A stretch of DNA of 64,000 nucleotides from RPQJ01 sp046347155 (GCA_046347155.1 JAXMGT010000001.1:868001-932000), one strand, 5' to 3'; positions 16,505 to 24,822 are shown, counted from the first letter of the stretch. Notes: a model not told the origin generated them from the letters alone. Translations and numbers: made by a program.

Positions 16505-19030
16505 TCAGAGCGGCGCGTCGCCCGGGCAGAGCCCGATCGCGTCGCCGTGGCCCAGGTGCGCGTCCATCGCGCCCGGGAAATCCACCTGCATCGTGGTGCG
16601 CGAACCGCCCTTGTTCACGTGGCAGACGAACACCTGGTCCAGGCTGATCCGGTAGCCCTGGTAGTAGCTCGAGGCGAGCGGGAAGGCCGTCCCGTAGATG
16701 ACCTTGCCGTTGCCCGACACCTTCGCGCCCAGGAAGACCCAGTTGGTCGCCTCGAGCACGCCCTGGCTCTGCAGGAACTTCGACAGCTGCATCCAGCCGA
16801 GGCCGCGCGTGAAGATCGCGCCGTCGATCGCGCCGACCCCCTCGAAGAAGTCGCTGTACGACGTCTCGCCGGTGATCACCCTCGCGTCGTCGGAGATCGA
16901 GTACGCGACGGTGCGGCGCTTCTTGCAGACGTCGGCCTGCTCGCTCCAGCTGAAGTAGCAGAACGGCGTGCGATCGCCGCCCAGGTTCCGCGTGCCGCCG
17001 GTCACGGTCCAGATGTAGGAATCGTTGAGGTCCGGACCCGCGTCCACGCCGACCGCGACGTTGCCCCAGCCGTTGAGCGCGGTGACCTCGCCGACCCAGC
17101 CCTTCGTGTTGTACTGCGAGCGGCTGCGAGGTTCGCGGAGCACGATCTGGTTCTTGCCGCGCCAGATCGCACCCAGCCGGTACGGGAACTGCTGGTTGTC
17201 GTCCTGCCAGCCGCCCACCACCTTGCCGTCCGAGGAGACGGCGTTGGCCCGGGCGGAATAGAGGCTGTTCTTCGGCAGCAGCTGCATGCCGGTCTTGGCG
17301 GTCCACTTGTACGCGAACGCGTGCGTGCAGTCCTTGAACGCCAGGCCGACGGCCGTCGAGCCGTCACGCGAGACGTCGTAGACCGACGAGTGGAAGATGT
17401 CGCAGCCCGGCCAGTCCTCGGCGGTGCCCGTGATGGTCCGCCAGCCGTCGCGCTTGGTCCAGAGCGCCGCGCGCTCCTGCACGAGCTGGCCATACCCGGT
17501 CGTGACGGTCGGTCCGGCGACCGTGCCGCCGACCACGTTGCCGTCGCCCGACATCGCGATGTTGACGCCCCGGCCGCCGATGTAGGTCACGTCGCCGGTG
17601 GCCGCGAAGCTCTGCTTGTCCCACACCCAGTACGGCGATTCGTTCGACGGGCCGTAGAGACCGGCGATCCTGCTGCCGTCGTCCGAGGCGACGACGGGGA
17701 GCACGTACGGGATGTGCGTGAACGTCGGCGCGCGCGGGATGCCGTTCACCGCGATCGTGAGGTCGCGGGTTTCGCCCGCGGCCAGCGTGATCGCCGTGTA
17801 GGCGCAGGCGTCGTCCTTGGACGCATCGCCGCTCTCCGCGTCGTTCCAGTACTCCTCGGGCCCGAGCAGCAGCGCCGGGGGCGTGCTGAACGCGCCCGCA
17901 CGCAGCTGGTCGATGTAGAGCACGTAGGGCACGCCGGGCTCGAGCCCGGACATCACGAACGTACCGTCGGCGCCGAGCAGGCCCTGGGTCGAGTCGCCCG
18001 AGATGCGCGACACCGGACCCTGCAGCGGGTCACCGACGCGGCGCGCGATCACGTTGACGCCGGTGAGCTGGCTCGTGCCGTCCTTCGCGACGATCCTGCC
18101 GCGGATCGTGCCGGTCGACGCCTCGAAGCCCGGGGCCGGGTAGATCGACGCGAGCGCCGCCATGTCGTCGGCGTCGTCGAGGACCTTGGCCATCTCGGGG
18201 CTGTTGTACGTCGGGCTCTGCGGGAACGGATCGATCATGGGGTACATGGTCTCGATCTGGCTCGCGGCCGGGTAGTCTGTGGTCAGTGCCTGGCACTGGT
18301 CCGGACCCGGCTTCTCGCCGCCGCCCGCGTAGAACGACCACGCATTCGGGTTGTTCATCGCGTAGAAGCCGTTCGTCTGCGTGTGCGCGAGGTTGATCGC
18401 GTGGCCGAACTCGTGCGTGACGACGCCCGAGATCTGCTCGGTCGACGTGGCGCTCAGGAAGGACCCGCCGATCACCTGCCAGCCCTCGACGATCTCGGTC
18501 GGGTTCTCGTCCGAGAGCCATTCGGGGGAGGCGATGCCGAGCACGCCGTAGCCGTCGCCGCCGGTGAGCGCGTCGATGACCGAGTTGTCGGCGTCGTAGA
18601 TCGTCTGGATGCCGCCGCCGTTGTAGACGCCGATGTAGTCCCAGACGTTCGCACCGGTGATGTCGACCGGGGAGCGGCCGGCGACCTGCGCGCGGAACGA
18701 CGAGTTCGGCACGTTCGACCACTGGGCGACGGTGGCGGCGACGAGGTCGTCGCCGGCCTGCTGGTCGAGCACCGGGTAGACCGGGTTGCCGTTGCCGTCG
18801 ACCTGGCAGTTGCCCGTGTCGTCGAGCAGGCAGCTCGTGCCGACGTTGAGGTTGCCGCTGTCGAGGTAGACGTTGACGGTGCCGACCCAGTGGGCGGGCT
18901 CGAGGTGGTCGCCGACCGGCACCAGGTAGAGTGCGCCGCCGGCATGGGCGGGCGCGCCCGCGATGCAGGCGACGGCCGCGACGAGGCCGGCGCGCAGGCG
19001 GCCGGCGAGCTTCAGGTCAGCGCTGCTCAT
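16505..19030 (-). CDS. secreted metzincin-like metalloprotease with HAF repeats (copy 1)
   Basis: An 841-residue exported protein with a signal peptide (about 8-31, ending PAHAG). Domain order is the same as in its paralogue at 13182-15674. A protease-like domain carries HEFGHAINLAHTQTNG, again HExxHxxNxxH. A regulatory-like beta domain begins IRGRIVAKDGTSQLTGVNV. HAF-type repeats follow, including SGDGNVVGG, SRDGSTAVG, SSDGKVVGG, SDDARVITG and SGNGKVIYG. Both proteins end GLCPGDAPL. It overlaps the upstream partner gene by 14 bases, exactly as in the other copy. The role may be extracellular matrix or envelope proteolysis; the target is unknown. Confidence 0.8.
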   Translation of the reverse strand: MSSADLKLAGRLRAGLVAAVACIAGAPAHAGGALYLVPVGDHLEPAHWVGTVNVYLDSGNLNVGTSCLLDDTGNCQVDGNGNPVYPVLDQQAGDDLVAATVAQWSNVPNSSFRAQVAGRSPVDITGANVWDYIGVYNGGGIQTIYDADNSVIDALTGGDGYGVLGIASPEWLSDENPTEIVEGWQVIGGSFLSATSTEQISGVVTHEFGHAINLAHTQTNGFYAMNNPNAWSFYAGGGEKPGPDQCQALTTDYPAASQIETMYPMIDPFPQSPTYNSPEMAKVLDDADDMAALASIYPAPGFEASTGTIRGRIVAKDGTSQLTGVNVIARRVGDPLQGPVSRISGDSTQGLLGADGTFVMSGLEPGVPYVLYIDQLRAGAFSTPPALLLGPEEYWNDAESGDASKDDACAYTAITLAAGETRDLTIAVNGIPRAPTFTHIPYVLPVVASDDGSRIAGLYGPSNESPYWVWDKQSFAATGDVTYIGGRGVNIAMSGDGNVVGGTVAGPTVTTGYGQLVQERAALWTKRDGWRTITGTAEDWPGCDIFHSSVYDVSRDGSTAVGLAFKDCTHAFAYKWTAKTGMQLLPKNSLYSARANAVSSDGKVVGGWQDDNQQFPYRLGAIWRGKNQIVLREPRSRSQYNTKGWVGEVTALNGWGNVAVGVDAGPDLNDSYIWTVTGGTRNLGGDRTPFCYFSWSEQADVCKKRRTVAYSISDDARVITGETSYSDFFEGVGAIDGAIFTRGLGWMQLSKFLQSQGVLEATNWVFLGAKVSGNGKVIYGTAFPLASSYYQGYRISLDQVFVCHVNKGGSRTTMQVDFPGAMDAHLGHGDAIGLCPGDAPL

Positions 19031-19670
19031 TGCGGAGGCCTCCGTTGCGGACCCAGTTGCCCTCGACCGCGCGGTGCAGGAACTTGCGCAGCGTGTCCGC
19101 GTCGACCGGACCCTCGTGCGTCTGGAACATCTTCTTTTCCGACTCGTCGAGCAGGCTCGGGTTGACCTTGACGCCGCGGAACAGCCGGGTGTTGCCGTAG
19201 GCGTTCATCGCCTTGCCGTTCGCCAGGCTCAGCTTGCCCTGGCCCAGGCCGACCGTCGTCTGGAAGCCGGTCGCGCGGGACTTCGAGTACATGAACACGA
19301 TCGCTGATTCGCCGCGACGCCAGGTCGGCCAGCCGGTCGGGCGGCCGAGGTAGGTGCGCCCGTCGGCCATCCGCCGGGGCTTGTCGAGCCCGAACTGACG
19401 GAACGTGTAGGTCCCGCTGTTCTGTCCACGGATCGTGTCGGACACCTTGATCGTGACTTCGGTGTACGGCAGGCCGCGCGAGTCGAAGCCGTCGACGACG
19501 GTCTGGACCTGGCCGACGACGATCGCGTCGGAGTGGCCGAGCATGTCGACGATCGTGAGCGGGACGATCGTGGTCGCGTGCGCGGGGGCGGCGGCGGCCG
19601 CAAGCCCGAGCACGGCGATCCACGTGCCCGCGGCTGCCTTCAGCCTTCGCAGCAGGGTGGACGGGGTCAT
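19017..19670 (-). CDS. secreted partner of the metalloprotease (copy 1)
   Basis: A 217-residue exported protein paralogous to 15661-16317. ATG at 19670 gives a signal peptide (about 9-32, ending APAHA) and has AGAAGGA upstream; the longer reading has no family support. The mature part starts TTIVPLTIVDMLGHSDAIVVGQV, written here in two parts (TTIVPLTIVDML, GHSDAIVVGQV). TEVTIKVSDTIRG then GRPTGWPTWRRGESAIVF follow. The 'exposed to export, forms G-V strand, then DxIRG' pattern suggests a compact beta-barrel fold. It is the first gene of the duplicated locus and probably carries the promoter. Its function is unknown. Confidence 0.7.
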   Translation of the reverse strand: MTPSTLLRRLKAAAGTWIAVLGLAAAAAPAHATTIVPLTIVDMLGHSDAIVVGQVQTVVDGFDSRGLPYTEVTIKVSDTIRGQNSGTYTFRQFGLDKPRRMADGRTYLGRPTGWPTWRRGESAIVFMYSKSRATGFQTTVGLGQGKLSLANGKAMNAYGNTRLFRGVKVNPSLLDESEKKMFQTHEGPVDADTLRKFLHRAVEGNWVRNGGLRNEQR

Positions 19671-19701
19671 GGTTGCCGGATCCTTCTGGTGAAAAATGAG
19701 C

Positions 19702-19723
19702 GTGCCCGGCAGGAGCCGGGCAC
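19702..19723 (-). terminator. Rho-independent terminator, minus strand
   Basis: A perfect 9-bp stem (19702-19710 with 19715-19723, loop AGGA) is followed on the minus strand by GCTCATTTTTC. It lies downstream of the enoyl-CoA hydratase gene that stops at 19859 and just upstream of the partner gene start at 19670, so it ends the former transcript. The rest of the 19671-19858 gap holds nothing else I recognise. Confidence 0.75.
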
Positions 19724-19858
19724 GAGTGGCGGCAAGGATGGCGTGCGGCGCCGGACTTGCCAAGCGGCGCATGGGGTGGGGCGGCCCCGCAACACCCCCC
19801 TCCAATGGGAGTGTTGACGGCGGGCGGCCGGTCGGGATAGGGCGGCGCCGGCCCGGGG

Positions 19859-20638
19859 TCAACCGCCCTGGGCCTTGCCCCGCGACATCACGGCCTCGCG
19901 CGTGGCGGCGAAGTTCGCCCGGTCCATCCGGAGCGTGGCGGCCTTGCTCGCCCGGCCCTCGATCTCGAGGCCCTCCGCCAGCGTCGTCTCGAGCCCCGTC
20001 GCGATCAGCCGGCGCACGTCCATCAGCGTGGCCCGGTCGCAGCTCGCGATCTCGGCGGCGAGCTTCCGGCAGTACGGCATCAGTTCGCCGGGCGGCAGCA
20101 CCTCGAGCACCAGCCCCCACTCCTTCGCGGTCGCGGCGTCGACGAAGTTGCCGGTGTAGCTCATGTAGCGCGCCCGGACCGGGCCGATCAGTCGCGGCAG
20201 GATCTGCGACATGCCCCAGCCGGGCACGATCCCGACCCGGGCGTGCGTGTCGGCGAAGCGGGCGGCCGTCGAGGCGACGATGATGTCGCAATTGATGGCG
20301 AGTTCCATTCCGCCCGTGATCGCGAAGCCGTTGACGGCCGCGATCGTGGGCTTGCCGAGCGCCCGCAGCGCGCGGCTGATCGCCGCGTCCGGTCCGAGTT
20401 CCTCCGGCGTGAGCGGCGCGGTCTCGAACTCCTTCAGGTCCACGCCGGCCGTGAAGGCCTTCTCGCCGGCGCCGGTGACGATCACGACGGCCACCGAGTC
20501 GTCGCCCGCGAGCGCGTCCACGGCCGCGACGAAGCGCCGGCGCAACTCCTGGGACAGCGCGTTCATCTGCCTGGGCCGGTTCAGCGTCAGCACCGCGACG
20601 CCGGCGTCCTTCTCGATCAGCAGCAGGTCTTCGCTCAT
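19859..20638 (-). CDS. enoyl-CoA hydratase/isomerase family protein
   Basis: A 259-residue crotonase-fold protein. Motifs in order are VLTLNRPRQMNALSQELR at the N-terminus, the CoA oxyanion-hole region GAGEKAFTAGVDLKEF (about 56-71), and AAVNGFAITGGMELAINCDI (about 99-118). A catalytic Glu pair typical of true hydratases is only partly evident: the second position region reads RVGIVPGWGMSQILPRLIG. It could therefore be a hydratase, isomerase or a related crotonase. It stands alone, divergent from the di-iron protein gene, with its own terminator. Confidence 0.9.
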   Translation of the reverse strand: MSEDLLLIEKDAGVAVLTLNRPRQMNALSQELRRRFVAAVDALAGDDSVAVVIVTGAGEKAFTAGVDLKEFETAPLTPEELGPDAAISRALRALGKPTIAAVNGFAITGGMELAINCDIIVASTAARFADTHARVGIVPGWGMSQILPRLIGPVRARYMSYTGNFVDAATAKEWGLVLEVLPPGELMPYCRKLAAEIASCDRATLMDVRRLIATGLETTLAEGLEIEGRASKAATLRMDRANFAATREAVMSRGKAQGG

Positions 20639-20721
20639 GTGGACTCCACTCTCGACAAACGATCCCCGGCGGGCGGATGCTTGGGCCGCGGCCCGCGTGC
20701 TACCTGCCGGGAGTGACGACG

Positions 20722-21756
20722 ATGACGAGCTTGAACCGTTACACCTCGCCTGTCGAGGAGGTCGCCTGGAACGTCGAGCAGGCCTACCGCACGACGTTCA
20801 GCTGGGAGTACGACGACGGGCGCGCGAAGCTGCTCGCGCTCTACGACAAGGGCAAGCGCCAGCAGTGGAACGCCTCGGACCGGATCGACTGGAGCCAGGA
20901 CCTCGATCCGGAGAACCCGTCGGGGCTGCCCGACGAGATGATCGCGATCCACGGCTCGCCGACCTGGGGCCGGCTGAACGACGCCGAGAAGGCGAAGCTC
21001 CGCCACCACGTCCAGGCCTGGCAGATATCGCAGTTCCTGCACGGCGAGCAGGGCGCGCTCGTCTGTGCCGCGAAGATCGTGCAGCAGGTGCCGGCGATGG
21101 ACGCGAAGTTCTACGCCGCGACCCAGGTGGTGGACGAGGCGCGCCACTGCGAGGCCTACGCGCGGCTGCTGCACGAGAAGTTCGACCTGCTCTACCCGGT
21201 GAACCCGTACCTGAAGAGCCTGCTCGACGACACGCTGCGCGACTCCCGCTGGGACTTCACGTACCTCGGGATGCAGGTGCTGGTCGAGGGACTCGCGCTC
21301 GCCGCGTTCGGGATCATCCGCGACTTCGCGCGCAACCCGCTCGCGCGCTCGGTCACGGCCTACGTGATGCAGGACGAGGCGCGCCACGTCGCGTTCGGGC
21401 GCCTCGCGCTGCGCGACTACTATCCGCAGCTCACCGACAAGGAGCGCGACGAACGCGAGGAGTTCGTCGTCGAGGGCTGCTACCTGATGCGCGACCGGTT
21501 CCTCGGCGACGAGGTCTGGGAGACGCTCGGGCTGCCGGTCGACGAGTGCCGCGAGTGGGTCGAGCGCTCGGCGATGATGCAGGCCTACCGGACCGGCCTG
21601 TTCAGCCGGATCGTCCCGACGATCAAGGACATCGGCCTGTGGGGGCCGCGCATCCGCAAGGCCTACGCCGACATGGGCATCATCGGCTTCGCGGACGCCG
21701 ACCTCGACATGCTGTCCGCGCACGACGAGCGGATCGCCGTCGGCCTCGACGGCTGA
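20722..21756 (+). CDS. ferritin-like di-iron carboxylate protein
   Basis: A 344-residue helical protein with a complete set of di-iron ligands in a four-helix bundle: Glu109 (HGEQGA), Glu139 and His142 (VDEARH), Glu189 (VEGLAL), and Glu219 and His222 (QDEARH). This E...DExxH...E...DExxH arrangement resembles ribonucleotide reductase R2-like oxidases and AurF-type N-oxygenases. The exact branch is not clear. ATG at 20722 has GGGAG a few bases upstream; GTG at 20713 is an alternative. Divergent neighbour is an enoyl-CoA hydratase, so an oxygenase or desaturase acting on an acyl substrate is one possibility. Confidence 0.78.
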   Translation: MTSLNRYTSPVEEVAWNVEQAYRTTFSWEYDDGRAKLLALYDKGKRQQWNASDRIDWSQDLDPENPSGLPDEMIAIHGSPTWGRLNDAEKAKLRHHVQAWQISQFLHGEQGALVCAAKIVQQVPAMDAKFYAATQVVDEARHCEAYARLLHEKFDLLYPVNPYLKSLLDDTLRDSRWDFTYLGMQVLVEGLALAAFGIIRDFARNPLARSVTAYVMQDEARHVAFGRLALRDYYPQLTDKERDEREEFVVEGCYLMRDRFLGDEVWETLGLPVDECREWVERSAMMQAYRTGLFSRIVPTIKDIGLWGPRIRKAYADMGIIGFADADLDMLSAHDERIAVGLDG

Positions 21757-21830
21757 GGCTCGCGCGGCCCGCCCGGCGGGCATACACTGCGGTCCGCGGG
21801 CGCCGGTGGGCGGCGCCAGGAGTGCGCGCA

Positions 21831-22280
21831 ATGCGGATCAGCAGTGTCTTCACGTTCGGCGCCGCGGTCGTGTCCGCGCTGGTCGCCGCGGGCGCGGCCC
21901 GTGCGCAGGCGGGCGCGGGCAACGACAAGTGGTACTCGGTCGCGACCTCGGCCAGCGAGGTCGCCTACGTCAACGTCAACGCGATCAAGCGCGTCGGCAC
22001 GACGGTCGAGGTCAAGGTGAAGGAGAACTTCACCGCGCCGCGCCCGGCCGCCTCGGGCGGCAAGACCTTCCTGTCCACGCGCACGCTGTACCGGCTCGAC
22101 TGCGGCCAGCGGAAGATCGCGATGTCGAAGACCGAGGCGTTCGCGGCCGCCGACCTGCAGGGCGAGGTCGTGCAGAAGGCCTCGCGCAACGACCGCAACC
22201 TGATCTGGATGGACGCGCCGACGGCCACGGTGTTCGGGGAGATCCTCGACTACGGCTGCCGCAAGGCGCCGGCCCAGTAA
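21831..22280 (+). CDS. small exported protein, surface-adhesin E-like
   Basis: A 149-residue exported protein with a signal peptide (about 5-26, ending ARAQA). The mature domain has the pattern of the surface-adhesin-E-like family: KWYSVATSASEVAYVNVNAI near the start, VEVKVKENF in the middle, RLDCGQRKIAMSKTEAF, and a final DYGCRKAP, with two cysteines likely forming a disulfide. Its function is unknown in most bacteria. CAGGAG lies about 10 bases upstream of the ATG at 21831. Expression may continue from the di-iron gene 75 bases upstream. Confidence 0.7.
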   Translation: MRISSVFTFGAAVVSALVAAGAARAQAGAGNDKWYSVATSASEVAYVNVNAIKRVGTTVEVKVKENFTAPRPAASGGKTFLSTRTLYRLDCGQRKIAMSKTEAFAAADLQGEVVQKASRNDRNLIWMDAPTATVFGEILDYGCRKAPAQ

Positions 22281-22361
22281 CGCCGCTCCGCCCGGCGACC
22301 GCCCGCACGCACGACCCATGCGCGCGCGGGGACGGGGCCGCCGGAACGCGGTCCCGCCGAC

Positions 22362-23270
22362 ATGACCGAGACCCCGCTCGCACGGTACGCATGGCTCTCG
22401 ATCGCCGCCGCGCTCGCGACGATGGGGCTGAAGACCGTCGCGTGGTGGCTCACGGGCTCGGTCGGCCTGCTGTCCGACGCGCTCGAATCGCTGGTGAACC
22501 TCGCCGGCGCGCTGATGGCGCTCGCGATGCTGAGCGTGGCGGCCCGGCCGCCCGACGACGACCACGCGTACGGCCACGGCAAGGCCGAGTACTTCTCGGC
22601 GGGCGTCGAGGGCGGGCTGATCGTGATCGCGGCAGCGTCGATCGCGTTCGCGGCCGTCGAGCGGCTGCTGCACCCCCGTCCGCTCGAGCAGGTCGGCCTC
22701 GGGCTCGCGGTCTCGGTGGTCGCCTCGGCGGTCAACCTCGGCGTCGCGCTCGTGCTGCTCAGGGCCGCCCGCGAGCGCCACTCGGTCACGCTGCGCGCGA
22801 ACGCCCACCACCTGCTCACGGACGTGTGGACGTCGGCCGGCGTGCTCGCGGGCGTGCTGCTCGTCGCGCTGACCGGCTGGGAGCGGCTCGACCCGCTCGT
22901 CGCGCTCGCGGTCGCCGCGAACATCGTGTGGACCGGCTGGCGCATCATGGCCGAGTCGGTCGCGGGCCTGATGGACGCGTCGTTGCCGGCCGGCGAGATC
23001 GCGGCGATCGAGCGAGTGCTCGCCCGGTACGCCGGGGACGGCGTCGAATTCCACGCGCTGCGCAGCCGCCGCGCCGGCGCGCGGCGCTTCGTCAGCGTGC
23101 ACGTGCTCGTGCCGCCGGAGTGGACCGTGCAGCGCGGCCACGACCTGCTCGAGCGCGTCGAGGACGACATCCGCACGGCGATGCCGCCGGTGACCGTGTT
23201 CACGCACCTCGAGCCGATCGGCGATCCGCGGGCGATGGACGCGAACGATTTGCATCGCGATCGCATCTGA
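22362..23270 (+). CDS. cation diffusion facilitator (CDF) metal transporter
   Basis: A 302-residue inner-membrane metal/proton antiporter. Six membrane helices occupy about residues 10-205, with the family motifs SVGLLSDALESLVNLAG in helix 2 and HAYGHGKAEYFSA after helix 2-3. In helix 5, HHLLTDVWTSAGVL supplies the second DxxxD/HxxxD pair for Zn, Fe or Mn. The C-terminal cytosolic domain (about 215-302) has the ferredoxin-like fold of CDF proteins with the histidine-containing FVSVHVLVP segment. Metal specificity cannot be assigned from sequence alone; iron or zinc efflux fits the adjacent iron locus. Confidence 0.93.
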   Translation: MTETPLARYAWLSIAAALATMGLKTVAWWLTGSVGLLSDALESLVNLAGALMALAMLSVAARPPDDDHAYGHGKAEYFSAGVEGGLIVIAAASIAFAAVERLLHPRPLEQVGLGLAVSVVASAVNLGVALVLLRAARERHSVTLRANAHHLLTDVWTSAGVLAGVLLVALTGWERLDPLVALAVAANIVWTGWRIMAESVAGLMDASLPAGEIAAIERVLARYAGDGVEFHALRSRRAGARRFVSVHVLVPPEWTVQRGHDLLERVEDDIRTAMPPVTVFTHLEPIGDPRAMDANDLHRDRI

Positions 23271-23303
23271 TGCCGCCCGGCGGCGCGCCCGCGGGTTTTT
23301 CAC

Positions 23304-23323
23304 GTAACGGTCTGTAACAGACC
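23304..23323. promoter_or_regulatory. GTAAC direct repeat and palindrome upstream of the haem-porin gene
   Basis: Two GTAAC units occur 10 bases apart (23304-23308 and 23314-23318). The second lies inside a perfect 6-3-6 inverted repeat, GGTCTG TAA CAGACC (23309-23323). Tandem sites with a 10-bp period are typical for OmpR-family regulators, and a related TGTAAC/GTTACA dyad precedes the two-component genes at 47518. It lies 111 bases before the haem-porin start and may be its operator. No binding evidence exists. Confidence 0.4.
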
Positions 23324-23433
23324 CGAACCGGGCCGCCCGGCCCCGGTCACACCGGTTGGCCCCGCGTGCGGGTTCCGCCACGGCGGACCTGCGCGCGCGG
23401 CATCGGTCCAGCAACACCGTTCCGGGAGTCCAC

Positions 23434-24810
23434 ATGCATACACGTCCAGGAGCGAGCCGCGCGCGTGCGCTGCTCTCGCGATCATTGCCGTACCTGCTGA
23501 TGATGGCCGCGCTGCTCGTCGAGTCCGACGCGTGGGCGCTGCCAAGTTTCGCGCAGCAGCTCGGCGTCGGCTGTGCGCAGTGCCACACGGCGGCGTTCGG
23601 CCCGGCGCTCACGCAGTTCGGCCGGGAGTTCAAGCTGAACGGCTACACGCTCGGCGGGCAGTCTTCGATTCCGCTCGCGGCGATGGTCAACTGGAACTTC
23701 ACCCACACGGATACCGGCGTGCCGGGCGGCGCCGCGCCGCACTTCGACGACAACAACAACTTCGCGTTCAGCGAGGTGGCCGGCTTCTTCGCCGGGCGCA
23801 TTTCAGACCACTTCGGCGGCTTCGCGCAGGTGACCTACAGCGGCGTCGACCGGACGACCGCCTGGGACAACGTCGACATGCGCTTCGTCGACAGCTCGAG
23901 CCTCGCGGGCAACAGCCTGATCTGGGGCCTCAGCCTGAACAACAACCCGACGATCCAGGACCTCTGGAACTCGACCCCCGGCTGGGGCTTCCCGTACACG
24001 AGCTCGGACCTCGCGCCGTCGCCGGCCGCCGCGACGCTGATCGACGGGGGCATCGCCCAGCAGGTGCTCGGCCTCACCGCCTACGCGGAGCTGAACGACC
24101 TGCTCTACGTCGAGTTCGGCGGTTACGGCAACCTGTCCAACTCGACGCTCGACAACCTCGGCGTCGAGGACCCGGCCAGCCTCGACCACGTGAAGGGGTT
24201 CGCACCGTACTGGCGCGTCGCGCTGCAGACGGAATCGGCCCCGCACTACGTGTCGGCCGGCGTGTTCGGCCTGTCGGCCGCGCTGTACCCGGGCAACGAC
24301 CGCAGCGAGGGCACCAACCGGTACACGGACTTCGGCTATGACGCGACGTACACCTACGACGCCGGCGGCCCGAGCACCTGGAACGCGTACGCGACCTTCA
24401 TCCACGAGGACCAGAACCTGCAGGCCAGCTGGCAGCTCGGGGATTCCTCCGGCAAGTCGAAGACGCTGAACGAACTCAAGTTCAACGCGCAGTACGCCTA
24501 CGAGCAGACGTACATGTTCACGCTCGGGCTGTTCGGCACCTTCGGGTCGCGCAATGCGGCGGCCTACGCGCCCGACCCGGTGGACGGCAGTGCCGACGGC
24601 AGCCCGAACAGCCGCGGCTACATCCTCGAGGCGGACTGGGTGCCCTGGGGCAAGCTCGACTCGTTCAACCAGCCGTGGGCGAACGCCCGGATCGGCCTGC
24701 AGTACACGGGCTACACGCAGTTCAACGGTTCCGGCACGAACTACGACGGCTACGGCCGATCGGCGTCCGACAACGACACGCTGTACCTGTTCGTGTGGCT
24801 GGCGATCTGA
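23434..24810 (+). CDS. Cyc2-like outer-membrane mono-haem cytochrome porin
   Basis: A 458-residue exported protein with a signal peptide (about 15-35). The mature N-terminus reads LPSFAQQLGVGCAQCH, then LTQFGREFKLNGYTL. This CxxCH plus FGRxFKLNGY arrangement is the hallmark of Cyc2-type fused cytochrome porins, in which one c-haem plugs a beta-barrel and takes electrons from Fe(II) outside the cell. The remaining ~400 residues are rich in aromatic and Gly/Asn/Ser alternating strands and end LYLFVWLAI, as expected for an outer-membrane barrel. ATG at 23434 has GGGAG upstream. Related barrels occur in bacteria not known to oxidise iron, so the substrate is inferred only. Confidence 0.72.
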   Translation: MHTRPGASRARALLSRSLPYLLMMAALLVESDAWALPSFAQQLGVGCAQCHTAAFGPALTQFGREFKLNGYTLGGQSSIPLAAMVNWNFTHTDTGVPGGAAPHFDDNNNFAFSEVAGFFAGRISDHFGGFAQVTYSGVDRTTAWDNVDMRFVDSSSLAGNSLIWGLSLNNNPTIQDLWNSTPGWGFPYTSSDLAPSPAAATLIDGGIAQQVLGLTAYAELNDLLYVEFGGYGNLSNSTLDNLGVEDPASLDHVKGFAPYWRVALQTESAPHYVSAGVFGLSAALYPGNDRSEGTNRYTDFGYDATYTYDAGGPSTWNAYATFIHEDQNLQASWQLGDSSGKSKTLNELKFNAQYAYEQTYMFTLGLFGTFGSRNAAAYAPDPVDGSADGSPNSRGYILEADWVPWGKLDSFNQPWANARIGLQYTGYTQFNGSGTNYDGYGRSASDNDTLYLFVWLAI

Positions 24811-24822
24811 GCCGTCGCGTCG

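Noticed and set aside
15998..19165. 1055-codon plus-strand open frame
   Set aside because: It covers the antisense of the metalloprotease gene and has no signal or domain.
21768..21781. GC palindrome after the di-iron gene as terminator
   Set aside because: It is short, without T-run, and in this GC-rich DNA such stems occur often by chance.
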